Positions 42,153 through 50,689 of a DNA stretch of 64,000 nt are shown piece after piece. Numbering within the stretch: the stretch's first letter is position 1; every line of letters begins with the position of its first letter. Where the stretch lies: positions 124,001 to 188,000 of the forward strand of contig NZ_JAJGQH010000008.1 in assembly GCF_020783655.1 (NCBI RefSeq), written 5' to 3'. The position numbers and the translations under genes were made by a program. Source of the stretch: Xanthomonas melonis. Its GTDB lineage: Bacteria > Pseudomonadota > Gammaproteobacteria > Xanthomonadales > Xanthomonadaceae. Under the pieces are notes generated by a model. The model was not told the DNA's origin, did not search any database, and worked only from the letters and a program-made list of their open reading frames with translations.

Positions 42153-42177
42153 CGCGCAGCCAACACGACGCTGCGCG
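42153..42177 (+). terminator. Perfect 8-bp hairpin between deaminase and dehydrogenase genes
   Basis: CGCGCAGC (42153-42160) and GCTGCGCG (42170-42177) form a perfect stem with a 9-base loop two bases after the deaminase stop. No T-run follows. In the only sizeable gap (192 bp) of the hydroxyproline operon it may adjust the level of the downstream transcript or protect the upstream message end. Confidence 0.45.
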
Positions 42178-42343
42178 ATGCCACGCGCTGTCGGCAGGTG
42201 GCGTCGGGGCGCCGCTGCCTGCACGGTGGCCGCATGGTGATCGCCATGGAGGTCGTCCGCACGAGGTCCTCCATATCGCCTCCCTGGTGGGTCGCCGCGG
42301 CACATCGCGCAGCGGCCCATTCCACGCAATCGAAGGTGCTGCA

Positions 42344-43939
42344 ATGAACGACACGCTGCAACCCATTCTGCTCGCCGGCCAATGGCGGCCCAGCCATGCG
42401 GCGACAGGCAGCTTTCGCGCCGCCGATCCCACCACCGGCGAGCCGATCGGCCCGTTGTTTCCGATCAGCGATGCCGACGACATCGAGACCGCGCTGCGCG
42501 CCGCACAGGCGGTGGCAAGCGAACTGGCGGGCGCACCCGCCGCGCGCATCGCGGCCTTTCTCGACGGCTATGCCGACGCGCTGGATGCCGATGCCGATGC
42601 CCTGGTCGCGCTGGCGCATGCCGAGACTGCACTGCCGGCCCCCACGCGGCTGCGTGGCAACGAGTTGCCGCGCACCAGCGGGCAGTTGCGTCAGGCCGCA
42701 CAGGCGGTGCGCAGCTACAGCTGGACCCAACCCATCATCGACACCGCTGCCGATCTGCGTTCGCATCTGGCACCGCTGGGCAAGCCGGTGCTGGTGTTTG
42801 GCCCGAACAATTTCCCATTCGCCTTCAATGCGATTGCCGGCAGCGATTTCGCTTCGGCCATTGCCGCGCGCAATCCGGTGATCGCCAAGGCGCATCCGCT
42901 GCATCCGGCCACCAGCCAGCGCATGGCGCAGCTTGCGCACACCGCCTTGCTTGCGGCGGGCCTGCCGGCTGCGGCGGTGCAACTGCTGTATCACTTCGAC
43001 AACGCCACCGGTCTGCGGCTGGCCGGCGATGCGCGGCTGGGGGCGATCGGATTCACCGGTAGCCGCGCCGGCGGGCTGGCATTGAAGGCCGCTGCCGATG
43101 CGGCCGGCGTGCCGTGCTATGCCGAGCTGTCCAGCGTCAATCCGGTCTTCCTGTTGCCGGGGGCGCTGGCCGAGCGCGGCGATGCGCTGGCGCAGGAGTT
43201 CTTCGCCTCGTGCACACTGGGCAGCGGGCAGTTCTGCACCAATCCTGGGGTGGTGGTGGTGCCGCACGGCGCGGCAGGCGATGCCTTTGTCGCAGCCACC
43301 AAGGCGCATTTCGACGCGGCGGTGCCGATGGTGCTGTTCTCCGCCGCGGGGGTCGAAGGCGTGCAGCACGGCGTGGCCGGTCTGCGTGCGGCCGGTGCAG
43401 CGCTGCTGGCCGGCGGACATACCGGCGAAGACGGCTTTCGCTACGCGCCGACCTTGCTCAGCGTGGATGCGCAGGCGTTCCTTGCCGATCCGCAGGCGCT
43501 GCAGAGCGAGGCGTTCGGCCCGGTGAGTCTGTTGGTGCGTGCACAGGACAGCGCGCAGATGGCGCAGGTGGCGGCTGCGTTCGAAGGCAACCTCACCGGC
43601 ACGCTGTACCGCGCCGCCGATGGCAGTGACGATGCGGCCTGGCAGGCGATCGCACCGGTGCTGCGCGCGCGGGTGGGGCGGCTGATCAACAGCAAGATGC
43701 CGACCGGCGTGGCAGTGAGCGCGGCACAGAATCATGGCGGCCCATTCCCGAGTACGGGGCACCCGGGCTTCACCGCCGTCGGCATGCCGGGCGCGATCCG
43801 CCGCTTCGCCGCCCTGCACAGCTACGACGCGGTACCGGATGCGCTGCTGCCGGTGGAACTGCGCCAGCGCAATCCTGGCGGCGTGGCACGCCTGGTGGAC
43901 GGGCAGTGGAGCACCGCGGATGTGGGAGTGGGCGCATGA
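42344..43939 (+). CDS. Alpha-ketoglutarate semialdehyde (2,5-dioxovalerate) dehydrogenase
   Basis: This 531-residue aldehyde dehydrogenase oxidises the final semialdehyde to alpha-ketoglutarate, which enters the TCA cycle. Family motifs are FGPNNFPFAFNAIAGSDFASA, the NAD-loop GFTGSRAGG, catalytic Glu in CYAELSSVNP and catalytic Cys in GSGQFCTNPG. Length and the KAHPLHPATSQ segment fit the ketoglutarate semialdehyde subgroup rather than betaine or succinate semialdehyde enzymes. Start ATG 42344 is the first in frame after the gap. The stop overlaps the next ATG. Confidence 0.93.
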   Translation: MNDTLQPILLAGQWRPSHAATGSFRAADPTTGEPIGPLFPISDADDIETALRAAQAVASELAGAPAARIAAFLDGYADALDADADALVALAHAETALPAPTRLRGNELPRTSGQLRQAAQAVRSYSWTQPIIDTAADLRSHLAPLGKPVLVFGPNNFPFAFNAIAGSDFASAIAARNPVIAKAHPLHPATSQRMAQLAHTALLAAGLPAAAVQLLYHFDNATGLRLAGDARLGAIGFTGSRAGGLALKAAADAAGVPCYAELSSVNPVFLLPGALAERGDALAQEFFASCTLGSGQFCTNPGVVVVPHGAAGDAFVAATKAHFDAAVPMVLFSAAGVEGVQHGVAGLRAAGAALLAGGHTGEDGFRYAPTLLSVDAQAFLADPQALQSEAFGPVSLLVRAQDSAQMAQVAAAFEGNLTGTLYRAADGSDDAAWQAIAPVLRARVGRLINSKMPTGVAVSAAQNHGGPFPSTGHPGFTAVGMPGAIRRFAALHSYDAVPDALLPVELRQRNPGGVARLVDGQWSTADVGVGA

Positions 43940-45135
43940 GTCGCCAGATTGGCGGGCTGTCGCTGCAGCAGGCGCGCGCGCAGCTGGCCCCGTGGACGCA
44001 GCGCGCCGCGCCGATCGCGGCTGCCGAATACGCGCAGCGCATCGAGCGCGCACGCGGACTGATGCGTGCGCATGGCGTGGATGCGCTGTTGATCGGCGCC
44101 GGCACTTCCTTGCGCTATTTCACTGGCGTGGCCTGGGGCGCAAGCGAGCGCCTGGTGGCGATGCTGCTGACGCTGGATGCCGACCCGGCGCTGATCTGCC
44201 CGGCCTTCGAGGAAGGCTCGCTGGACGCGGTACTGCAGATTCCGGTGAGCAAGCGGCTGTGGGAGGAACACGAAGACCCGTATGCCTTGGTTGTGCAGGT
44301 CATGGATGAGCGCCGTACGCGTGCGCTGGCATTGGATCCGGGTGTCGCCTTTGCCGTGCATACCGGCCTGCGCGCGCACCTGGGCACCGCCATCCGCGAT
44401 GCGGGCGCCATCGTCGACGGCTGCCGCATGTGCAAGTCGCCGGCCGAGTTGGCGCTGATGCAGCAGGCCTGCGACATGACCCTGCTGGTGCAGCGCCTGG
44501 CTGCCGGCATCGCGCACGAAGGCATCGGCACCGATCAACTGGTGCGCTTCATCGATGAGGCCCATCGCGCGCTGGGCGCGGACAACGGCTCGACCTTCTG
44601 CATCGTGCAGTTCGGCCACGCCACTGCGTTTCCGCACGGCATTCCCGGTGTGCAGCAGCTGCGCGAAGGGGAACTCGTGCTGATCGACACCGGCTGCACC
44701 GTGCAGGGTTACCACTCCGACATCACCCGCACCTGGAGTTACGGCACGCCCAGCGATGCGCAGCGGCGCATCTGGGACCTGGAACAGGCCGCGCAGGCGG
44801 CGGCGTTCGCGGCGATCCGCCCTGGCGTGGCGTGCGAGGCGGTGGACCAGGCGGCGCGCGCGGTGCTGGAGGCGGCGGGGCTGGGCCCGGACTACCGGCT
44901 GCCCGGGCTGCCACACCGCACCGGCCATGGCTGCGGCCTGGCGATCCACGAAGCGCCGTATCTGGTGCGCGGCAACCCGTTGCCGCTGCAGCCGGGCATG
45001 TGCGCCAGCAACGAACCGATGATCGTGGTACCGGGCCAGTTCGGGGTGCGCCTGGAAGATCATTTCCATGTCACCGATGCCGGCGCGCAGTGGTTCACGC
45101 CGCCGTCGCCGGCGATCGACCAACCGTTTGCATGA
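43936..45135 (+). CDS. M24 family metallopeptidase, prolidase-like
   Basis: This 399-residue protein has the pita-bread fold of Xaa-Pro peptidases. The five metal ligands are visible: Asp in VLIDTGC, Asp in HSDITRTW, His in RTGHGCGL, Glu in SNEPMI and Glu in RLEDHFH. Such enzymes cut the bond before or after proline or hydroxyproline, so it would free hydroxyproline from peptides. There is no signal peptide, so it acts in the cytoplasm. The start overlaps the dehydrogenase stop (ATGA), tying it to the hydroxyproline operon. Confidence 0.93.
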   Translation: MSRQIGGLSLQQARAQLAPWTQRAAPIAAAEYAQRIERARGLMRAHGVDALLIGAGTSLRYFTGVAWGASERLVAMLLTLDADPALICPAFEEGSLDAVLQIPVSKRLWEEHEDPYALVVQVMDERRTRALALDPGVAFAVHTGLRAHLGTAIRDAGAIVDGCRMCKSPAELALMQQACDMTLLVQRLAAGIAHEGIGTDQLVRFIDEAHRALGADNGSTFCIVQFGHATAFPHGIPGVQQLREGELVLIDTGCTVQGYHSDITRTWSYGTPSDAQRRIWDLEQAAQAAAFAAIRPGVACEAVDQAARAVLEAAGLGPDYRLPGLPHRTGHGCGLAIHEAPYLVRGNPLPLQPGMCASNEPMIVVPGQFGVRLEDHFHVTDAGAQWFTPPSPAIDQPFA

Positions 45136-45157
45136 GCCTGCACCGGCTCGCGCACGC

Positions 45158-45222
45158 GTAGAAGCGCACCCGGGCGCGATGGGTGCCCGACCAATGCCAT
45201 GCGCGCTCGGGCGCGCTCCTAC
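45158..45222. repeat. REP-like imperfect inverted repeat
   Basis: GTAGAAGCGCACCCGGGCGCGATG (45158-45181) pairs with CATGCGCGCTCGGGCGCGCTCCTAC (45198-45222) across a 16-base loop. It looks like the GTAGGAGCG-type extragenic repeats common in Xanthomonas. It fills the gap between the peptidase and DUF885 genes and may end or attenuate the upstream transcript. Confidence 0.6.
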
Positions 45223-45250
45223 AGCCGCCATTGCATCTTGGAGCAACTGC

Positions 45251-47068
45251 ATGAATCACCTGCGTCCTGTCGCCGTCGGCCTGCTTGCCGCCGCATTGTT
45301 CACCGCCTGCAAGCCGGCGCCACCCGTTGCTGAGAAGACCGCAGCCGCGGTCGCCGCGTCCAGCGACGAACAGGCCGCCAAGGCGTTCGATGCGCTGCTG
45401 GACAAACAGTGGCAATACCAGCTGCAGCACTACCCCGAGTTCGCCAGCATCATCGGCGACAAGCGCTATAACGATCGCTGGAGCGACTATTCGCTGGAGG
45501 CCGTGCAAGCCGAACGCGCCGCCACTGCCGATTTGCTCAAGCAATTCGAGGCGGTGGACGCCAAGGCGCTGGACGAACAGCGCCAGCTCAGCCTGCAGAT
45601 GATGCTGGGCCAGTTGCGCGACACGCTCGAGGGCATCGACCTCAAGACCTATGCGATGCCGCTGGAGCCGGTTGGCGGCATCCAGCTGGCACTGGCCGGC
45701 TACGGCGATGCGTTCCCATTCGAGAACGCCAAGGATTATCAGGACTACATCACGCGGCTGCAGGCCATTCCGGGCGTGATCGACCAGGTCATCGCAGTCT
45801 CGCGCCAAGGGGCCAAGGACGGGCTGGTGCAGCCGCGCTACCTGCTGGAGCGCCTGCCCGAACAGATCGACAAGATCGCCGCGCTGACCGGCGCGCAGAG
45901 CCCGTTCGCCTCGCCATTGAAGAAACTCGATGCGGCGGTGCCTGCCGACCAGCGCGATGCACTGCGCAAGCAATTGCTGGCGGCGATCGACCAGCAGGTC
46001 CGCCCGGCCTACGCCAAGCTGGCCGCCTTCGTGCGCGACGAATACGCCGCGCAGGGCCGCAGCTCCGAAGGCCTGTGGTCGCTGCCCGACGGCGAGCGCC
46101 GCTACCGCTATGCCATCCACACCCAGACCACCACCGACATGGCGCCGGAGCAAATCCACCAGATCGGCCTGCAGGAGGTTGCGCGCATCGAAGGCGAGAT
46201 GGCGGTGATCGCCAAGGCGCAGGGGTTTGCCGACCTGGCCAGCTTCCGCAAGGCGGTGGAAACCGACAAACGCCACTTCGCCACCTCCGGCGAGCAGATC
46301 CTGCAGCAATACCGCCAGTACATCGCCGCGATGGAACCGGAGCTGCCCAAGTTGTTCGGACACCTGCCCAAGACCCCGCTGGAGGTGCAGGCGATGCCGG
46401 CGTTCCGGCGTACCGCGCCCGGTGCCGAATACTGGCAAAGCAATCCGCAAGGCACCAAGCCGGCAATCGTGAAGGTCAACACCAGCGACTTCGCCAGCCG
46501 CACCCTGATCAATATCGAAACCACCGCCTACCACGAAGGCGTGCCCGGCCATCACCTGCAGATCTCGCTCGCGCAGACGCTGCCGTTGCCGCCGTTCCGC
46601 CAGCAAGCCGGCTACAACGCCTACATCGAAGGCTGGGCGCTGTACTCCGAGCGGCTCGGCAAGGAGATCGGCTTCTTCAAGGACCCGTACAACGACTACG
46701 GCCGGCTATCCGGCGAGCTGCTGCGCGCCAATCGCCTGGTGCTGGACACCGGGGTGCATTACAAGCGCTGGACGCGCCAGCAGATGGTGGACTTCTTCCA
46801 CGCGCATCCATCCGACGACGAACCCAGCATCCAGTCCGAAACCGATCGCTACATCGTCTGGCCGGGCCAGGCGCTGGGCTACAAGCTCGGCCAGCTGCAG
46901 ATCCTGGCGCTGCGCACCGAAGCCGAACAGGCGCTCGGCGAGCGCTTCGATATCCGCGCCTTCCACGACGCGGTGCTGGGCGGCGGCGCGATGCCATTGG
47001 CGCTGCTGCAGCAGCGGGTGCGGCAGTGGATCGCGCAGGCCAGGACGAGCGCGGGAGCGGCCAAGTGA
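45251..47068 (+). CDS. DUF885 family lipoprotein, putative zinc peptidase (copy 1)
   Basis: This 605-residue protein starts with a lipoprotein signal (lipobox LFTAC, Cys at about 20), so it is anchored in an envelope membrane. DUF885 proteins carry a gluzincin-like motif, here HEGVPGHH at 428-435, followed by YIEGWALYSERLG with the further Glu ligand. They are presumed metallopeptidases; the substrate is unknown. It is followed by a second DUF885 gene with GTGA overlap. Placement after the prolidase-like gene suggests cleavage of Pro/Hyp-rich peptides outside the cytoplasm. Confidence 0.88.
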   Translation: MNHLRPVAVGLLAAALFTACKPAPPVAEKTAAAVAASSDEQAAKAFDALLDKQWQYQLQHYPEFASIIGDKRYNDRWSDYSLEAVQAERAATADLLKQFEAVDAKALDEQRQLSLQMMLGQLRDTLEGIDLKTYAMPLEPVGGIQLALAGYGDAFPFENAKDYQDYITRLQAIPGVIDQVIAVSRQGAKDGLVQPRYLLERLPEQIDKIAALTGAQSPFASPLKKLDAAVPADQRDALRKQLLAAIDQQVRPAYAKLAAFVRDEYAAQGRSSEGLWSLPDGERRYRYAIHTQTTTDMAPEQIHQIGLQEVARIEGEMAVIAKAQGFADLASFRKAVETDKRHFATSGEQILQQYRQYIAAMEPELPKLFGHLPKTPLEVQAMPAFRRTAPGAEYWQSNPQGTKPAIVKVNTSDFASRTLINIETTAYHEGVPGHHLQISLAQTLPLPPFRQQAGYNAYIEGWALYSERLGKEIGFFKDPYNDYGRLSGELLRANRLVLDTGVHYKRWTRQQMVDFFHAHPSDDEPSIQSETDRYIVWPGQALGYKLGQLQILALRTEAEQALGERFDIRAFHDAVLGGGAMPLALLQQRVRQWIAQARTSAGAAK

Positions 47069-48921
47069 GCAGCGCCTGGCGGTGTGGCGCGCTTGGCCTG
47101 CTGATGGCCGCCAGCCTTTGCGGCGCGCCCGTGCAGGCGCATGCAGACACGCCCGTGCCAACTGCGCAGGGCACGGCTGCGTCCCGCTTCAAGGCCTTGT
47201 ACACACGCGAATGGCAGTGGCGGCAGGCACAGCTGTCCGGTGCGGTGGACGAAGACAACCAGGCCACCCAGCAGCAGTCCGACCATCTGCCCAGGGTCGA
47301 TGTGGCGAGCCAGAACCAGCGCACTGCGTACTGGCAACAGGCATTGGAAGAGCTGGATGCCATCCCGCAGGCGCAGTTGTCGGCCGAGCAGAGTGTGAAT
47401 TACCAGGTGTATCGGCAGCAGCTGCAGGTATTGCTGGACCAGCAGCGCTACCGCGCCTGGGAAATGCCCTTCAATAGCGACTCCGCGTTCTGGAGCGACC
47501 TTGGCTTCAGTGCAAAAGCCACGCTGCGCACGCGTGAGGACTATCAGCGCTATCTGACGATGCTGGCCGATATCCCGCGCTACTTCGACGAGCACACTGC
47601 CAACATGCGCGCGGGGCTGGCACGGGGATTCAGCCAGCCGAAGGTCACGCTGCGCGGGCGCGATCAATCCATCGCCGATGTGGTGCAGGCCAGGGGGCAG
47701 GCCAACCCGTTCTACGCCCCGTTCAAGCAACTGCCGGCCACGCTGCCGGCGCCGTTGCAGGCGCAGTTGCGCCAGCAGGCGGTGCAGACCATCGACACAC
47801 AGGTGATACCGGCTTACGCCCGCTTGCTGCACTTCATCCGTAGCGAGTATCAGCCGCGTGCGCGCACCACGCTGGCCGGCGAGGCCTTGCCCGATGGCAA
47901 GGCCTATTACCGCGCGCAGATCCGCGAGTTCACCACGCTGGACCTGAGCCCCGAGCAGATCCACCGGATCGGCTTGCAGGAGGTCGCCAAGCTGCGCACG
48001 CAGATGGACGCCACCATCGTGGACAGCGGCTTCAAGCCGCCGGCCGGGCAGGCGGTGTTCCCGGCGTTTCTGCAGTTCCTGCGCACCGACCCGCAGTTCT
48101 ATGCCAAGACGCCGGAGGAACTGCTCAAGCAGGCGGCGTGGATCGCCAAGCGCGTGGATGCCAAGGTAGGCGATTACATCGGCCGCCTGCCGCGTCGCCG
48201 CTTCGCCATCGAACCGGTACCGCCGGCGTTGGCGCCGTTCTATACCGGTGGCCGCGGCGGGCCTGGCATCTATCTGGTCAACACCTACAACCTGCCGTCA
48301 CGGCCGCTGTACAACCTGACCGCGCTGACCCTGCACGAATCCTCGCCCGGGCATGCGCTGCAGATGCCGCTGGCGGCCGAAGCGCAGGATCTGCCGGCGT
48401 TTCGCCGTCATGGCTATATCTCCGCCTATGGCGAAGGCTGGGCCTTGTATTCGGAGTACCTGGGCCAGGAGATGGGCCTGTACGACACGCCCTATGATCG
48501 CTTCGGCTATCTCACCTACCAGATGTGGCGCGCCTGCCGCCTGGTGATCGACACCGGCATTCACCACGCCGGCTGGACGCGCGAACAGGCGCAGGCCTAC
48601 CTGCGCGACAACACCGCGCTGAGCGAGCATGAAGTCACCACCGAGGTGGATCGGTACATCGCCTGGCCGGGGCAGGCACTGTCGTATTACCTGGGCGAGC
48701 TGAAGATCCTCGAATTGCGGCGCAAGGCCGAGGTGGCACTGGGCGAGAAGTTCGATCTGCGCCACTTCCACGATGCGGTGCTGCAGACCGGCTCGGTGCC
48801 GCTGCCGGTGCTGGAAGCGCGCATCGATCGCTTCATCGCCGACGGCGGCGCATCGCCGTATCCGGACGATGCCGCGGCGGCATCCTCCGATGCAGGAGCA
48901 GGGAGCGCTGCGGATGAGTGA
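47065..48921 (+). CDS. DUF885 family exported putative zinc peptidase (copy 2)
   Basis: This 618-residue protein is a diverged paralogue of the preceding one. A Sec signal (LLMAASLCGAPVQAHAD, cleavage near 27) replaces the lipobox, so it should be periplasmic and soluble. The motif is HESSPGHA at 424-431, with Ala in place of the last His, followed by YGEGWALYSEYLG. GTG 47065 overlaps the upstream stop. The pair probably acts on related substrates in two envelope locations. The last 25 residues are Ala/Asp-rich. Confidence 0.88.
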   Translation: MSSAWRCGALGLLMAASLCGAPVQAHADTPVPTAQGTAASRFKALYTREWQWRQAQLSGAVDEDNQATQQQSDHLPRVDVASQNQRTAYWQQALEELDAIPQAQLSAEQSVNYQVYRQQLQVLLDQQRYRAWEMPFNSDSAFWSDLGFSAKATLRTREDYQRYLTMLADIPRYFDEHTANMRAGLARGFSQPKVTLRGRDQSIADVVQARGQANPFYAPFKQLPATLPAPLQAQLRQQAVQTIDTQVIPAYARLLHFIRSEYQPRARTTLAGEALPDGKAYYRAQIREFTTLDLSPEQIHRIGLQEVAKLRTQMDATIVDSGFKPPAGQAVFPAFLQFLRTDPQFYAKTPEELLKQAAWIAKRVDAKVGDYIGRLPRRRFAIEPVPPALAPFYTGGRGGPGIYLVNTYNLPSRPLYNLTALTLHESSPGHALQMPLAAEAQDLPAFRRHGYISAYGEGWALYSEYLGQEMGLYDTPYDRFGYLTYQMWRACRLVIDTGIHHAGWTREQAQAYLRDNTALSEHEVTTEVDRYIAWPGQALSYYLGELKILELRRKAEVALGEKFDLRHFHDAVLQTGSVPLPVLEARIDRFIADGGASPYPDDAAAASSDAGAGSAADE

Positions 48922-49102
48922 GTGCCGCCCTGCGCGCGGCCACGCAAGCGCATCGGCTTCGCTTTCGCAAGCACGCCATCGCTGGCGCCAGGCCATCGGC
49001 GCTCGAGGGAGTACACCGTAACCCACCGGCAGCCACATCGCCTTGTGCAGCACCACGCCAGCTTCCGTAACACGCGCGCTTTCCATTCTTTCGGGGCCAG
49101 TC

Positions 49103-50689
49103 ATGACCACACAGGGTGCGACCACGCAAGGCAAGTTCCATAAGCGGCTGAGCCTGACCGACCTGACCTTCATCGGCCTGGGCTCGATCTTCGGTTCGGG
49201 GTGGCTGTTCTCGGCCAGCCACGTGTCCTCGATCGCCGGGCCGGCCGGCATCGTCTCGTGGATCCTCGGCGGCATCGCGGTGTTGTTGCTGGGGCTGGTC
49301 TATTGCGAACTGGGCGCGGCGTTGCCGCGTGCCGGTGGGGTGGTGCGCTACCCGGAGTATTCGCACGGCCCCTTGCTCGGTTCGCTGACCGGCTTCATCA
49401 CCTTGATCGCATTTTCCAGTCTGATTGCGATCGAAGTGGAGGCCGCGCGGCAATATGCGGCGGCGTGGTTTCCGTGGCTGAGCCAGCCCGGCAGCACCCA
49501 TCCCAGCCTCTGGGGCTGGCTGGTGCAGCTGGCCTTGCTGGTGCTGTTCTTCCTGCTCAACTACTTCAGCGTCAAGACCTTCGCGCTGGCCAACAACATC
49601 GTCAGCATTTTCAAGTTCCTGGTGCCGATTCTGGTGATCGTGCTGCTGATGCAGCACTTCGATGAGGGCAACCTGAGCATGCACGGGTTTGCGCCATCGG
49701 GCATGGCCGGGGTCGAGGCAGCGATCTCTGCCGGCGGTATCATCTTTGCCTACCTGGGACTGACGCCGATCGTGTCGGTGGCCAGCGAGGTGCGCGATCC
49801 GCAACGCAATATTCCCATCGCGCTGATCCTCTCGGTGGCGTTGTCCACCGTGATCTACGTACTGCTGCAGCTGGCGTTCCTGGGCAGCATTCCGGCCGCG
49901 CAGCTGGCGCAGGGCTGGAGCGGCATCGACAAGGCATTCGCGCTGCCTTACCACGACATCGCGCTGGCCCTGGGCATGGCCTGGCTGGCCGCGCTGGTGA
50001 TCTGCGATGCGATCGTCTCCCCCAGCGGCACCGGCAATATCTACATGAATGCCACCCCGCGCGTGGTGTATGGCTGGGCGCGCAGCGGCGGCTTTTTTCC
50101 TGCGCTGACACGGGTGGACCCGGTCTCGGGCATTCCGCGGCCGGCATTGTGGTTGAGCCTGGGCCTGTCGATCTTCTGGACGCTGCCGTTCCCGTCGTGG
50201 GAAACGCTGATCGGGGTGGTATCGGCAGCGCTGGTGCTGAGCTATGCGGTGGCACCGGTGACGGTCGCGGCGCTGCGCCGCAGTGCGCCGGACCTGCCGC
50301 GGCCGTTCCTGGTGCGCGGCCTGAGCGTGCTGGGGCCGTTGGCGTTCATCGTGGCCGCGTTGATCGTGTACTGGTCCACGTGGCGGACCGTGTCGTGGCT
50401 GCTCGGGCTGCAGGTCGCCGCGTTCGCGTTGTACGTGCTGTACCGCCTGCCGTCGCGTGAGGGGCGTACGCGCCTGCTGCGGCAGGTGCGTGCATCGCTG
50501 TGGTTGATCGTGTTCTTCGTCCTGGTAATGGCGGTGTCCTGGGCCGGCACCTTCGGTGGGCATGGCTGGATCACGCATCCGTTCGATACCTTGAGCGTGG
50601 CGGTGATCGCGTTGTTCATCTACCACTGGGGCGCGCGCAGCGGCCTGCGTAGCGACGAACTGGCATTGGAAGAAGACGATGGCGAATGA
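49103..50689 (+). CDS. APC superfamily amino acid permease
   Basis: This 528-residue inner-membrane transporter has about 12-14 hydrophobic segments. The first helix carries the APC signature FIGLGSIFGSGWLFSA; later segments include GIIFAYLGLTPIVSVASEVRDPQRNIP, the conserved helix 6 to 7 region. It probably imports hydroxyproline, proline or short products for the catabolic operon. Start ATG 49103 is chosen because it gives the usual short cytoplasmic leader before helix 1. The stop lies within the start of the GH35 gene. Confidence 0.92.
   Translation: MTTQGATTQGKFHKRLSLTDLTFIGLGSIFGSGWLFSASHVSSIAGPAGIVSWILGGIAVLLLGLVYCELGAALPRAGGVVRYPEYSHGPLLGSLTGFITLIAFSSLIAIEVEAARQYAAAWFPWLSQPGSTHPSLWGWLVQLALLVLFFLLNYFSVKTFALANNIVSIFKFLVPILVIVLLMQHFDEGNLSMHGFAPSGMAGVEAAISAGGIIFAYLGLTPIVSVASEVRDPQRNIPIALILSVALSTVIYVLLQLAFLGSIPAAQLAQGWSGIDKAFALPYHDIALALGMAWLAALVICDAIVSPSGTGNIYMNATPRVVYGWARSGGFFPALTRVDPVSGIPRPALWLSLGLSIFWTLPFPSWETLIGVVSAALVLSYAVAPVTVAALRRSAPDLPRPFLVRGLSVLGPLAFIVAALIVYWSTWRTVSWLLGLQVAAFALYVLYRLPSREGRTRLLRQVRASLWLIVFFVLVMAVSWAGTFGGHGWITHPFDTLSVAVIALFIYHWGARSGLRSDELALEEDDGE

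Noticed and set aside
40673-44053. Open frame of more than 1100 codons on the minus strand
   Set aside because: It is antisense to well-supported dehydrogenase, deaminase and aldehyde dehydrogenase genes and is His/Arg/Gln-rich in the way typical of shadow frames in GC-rich DNA.
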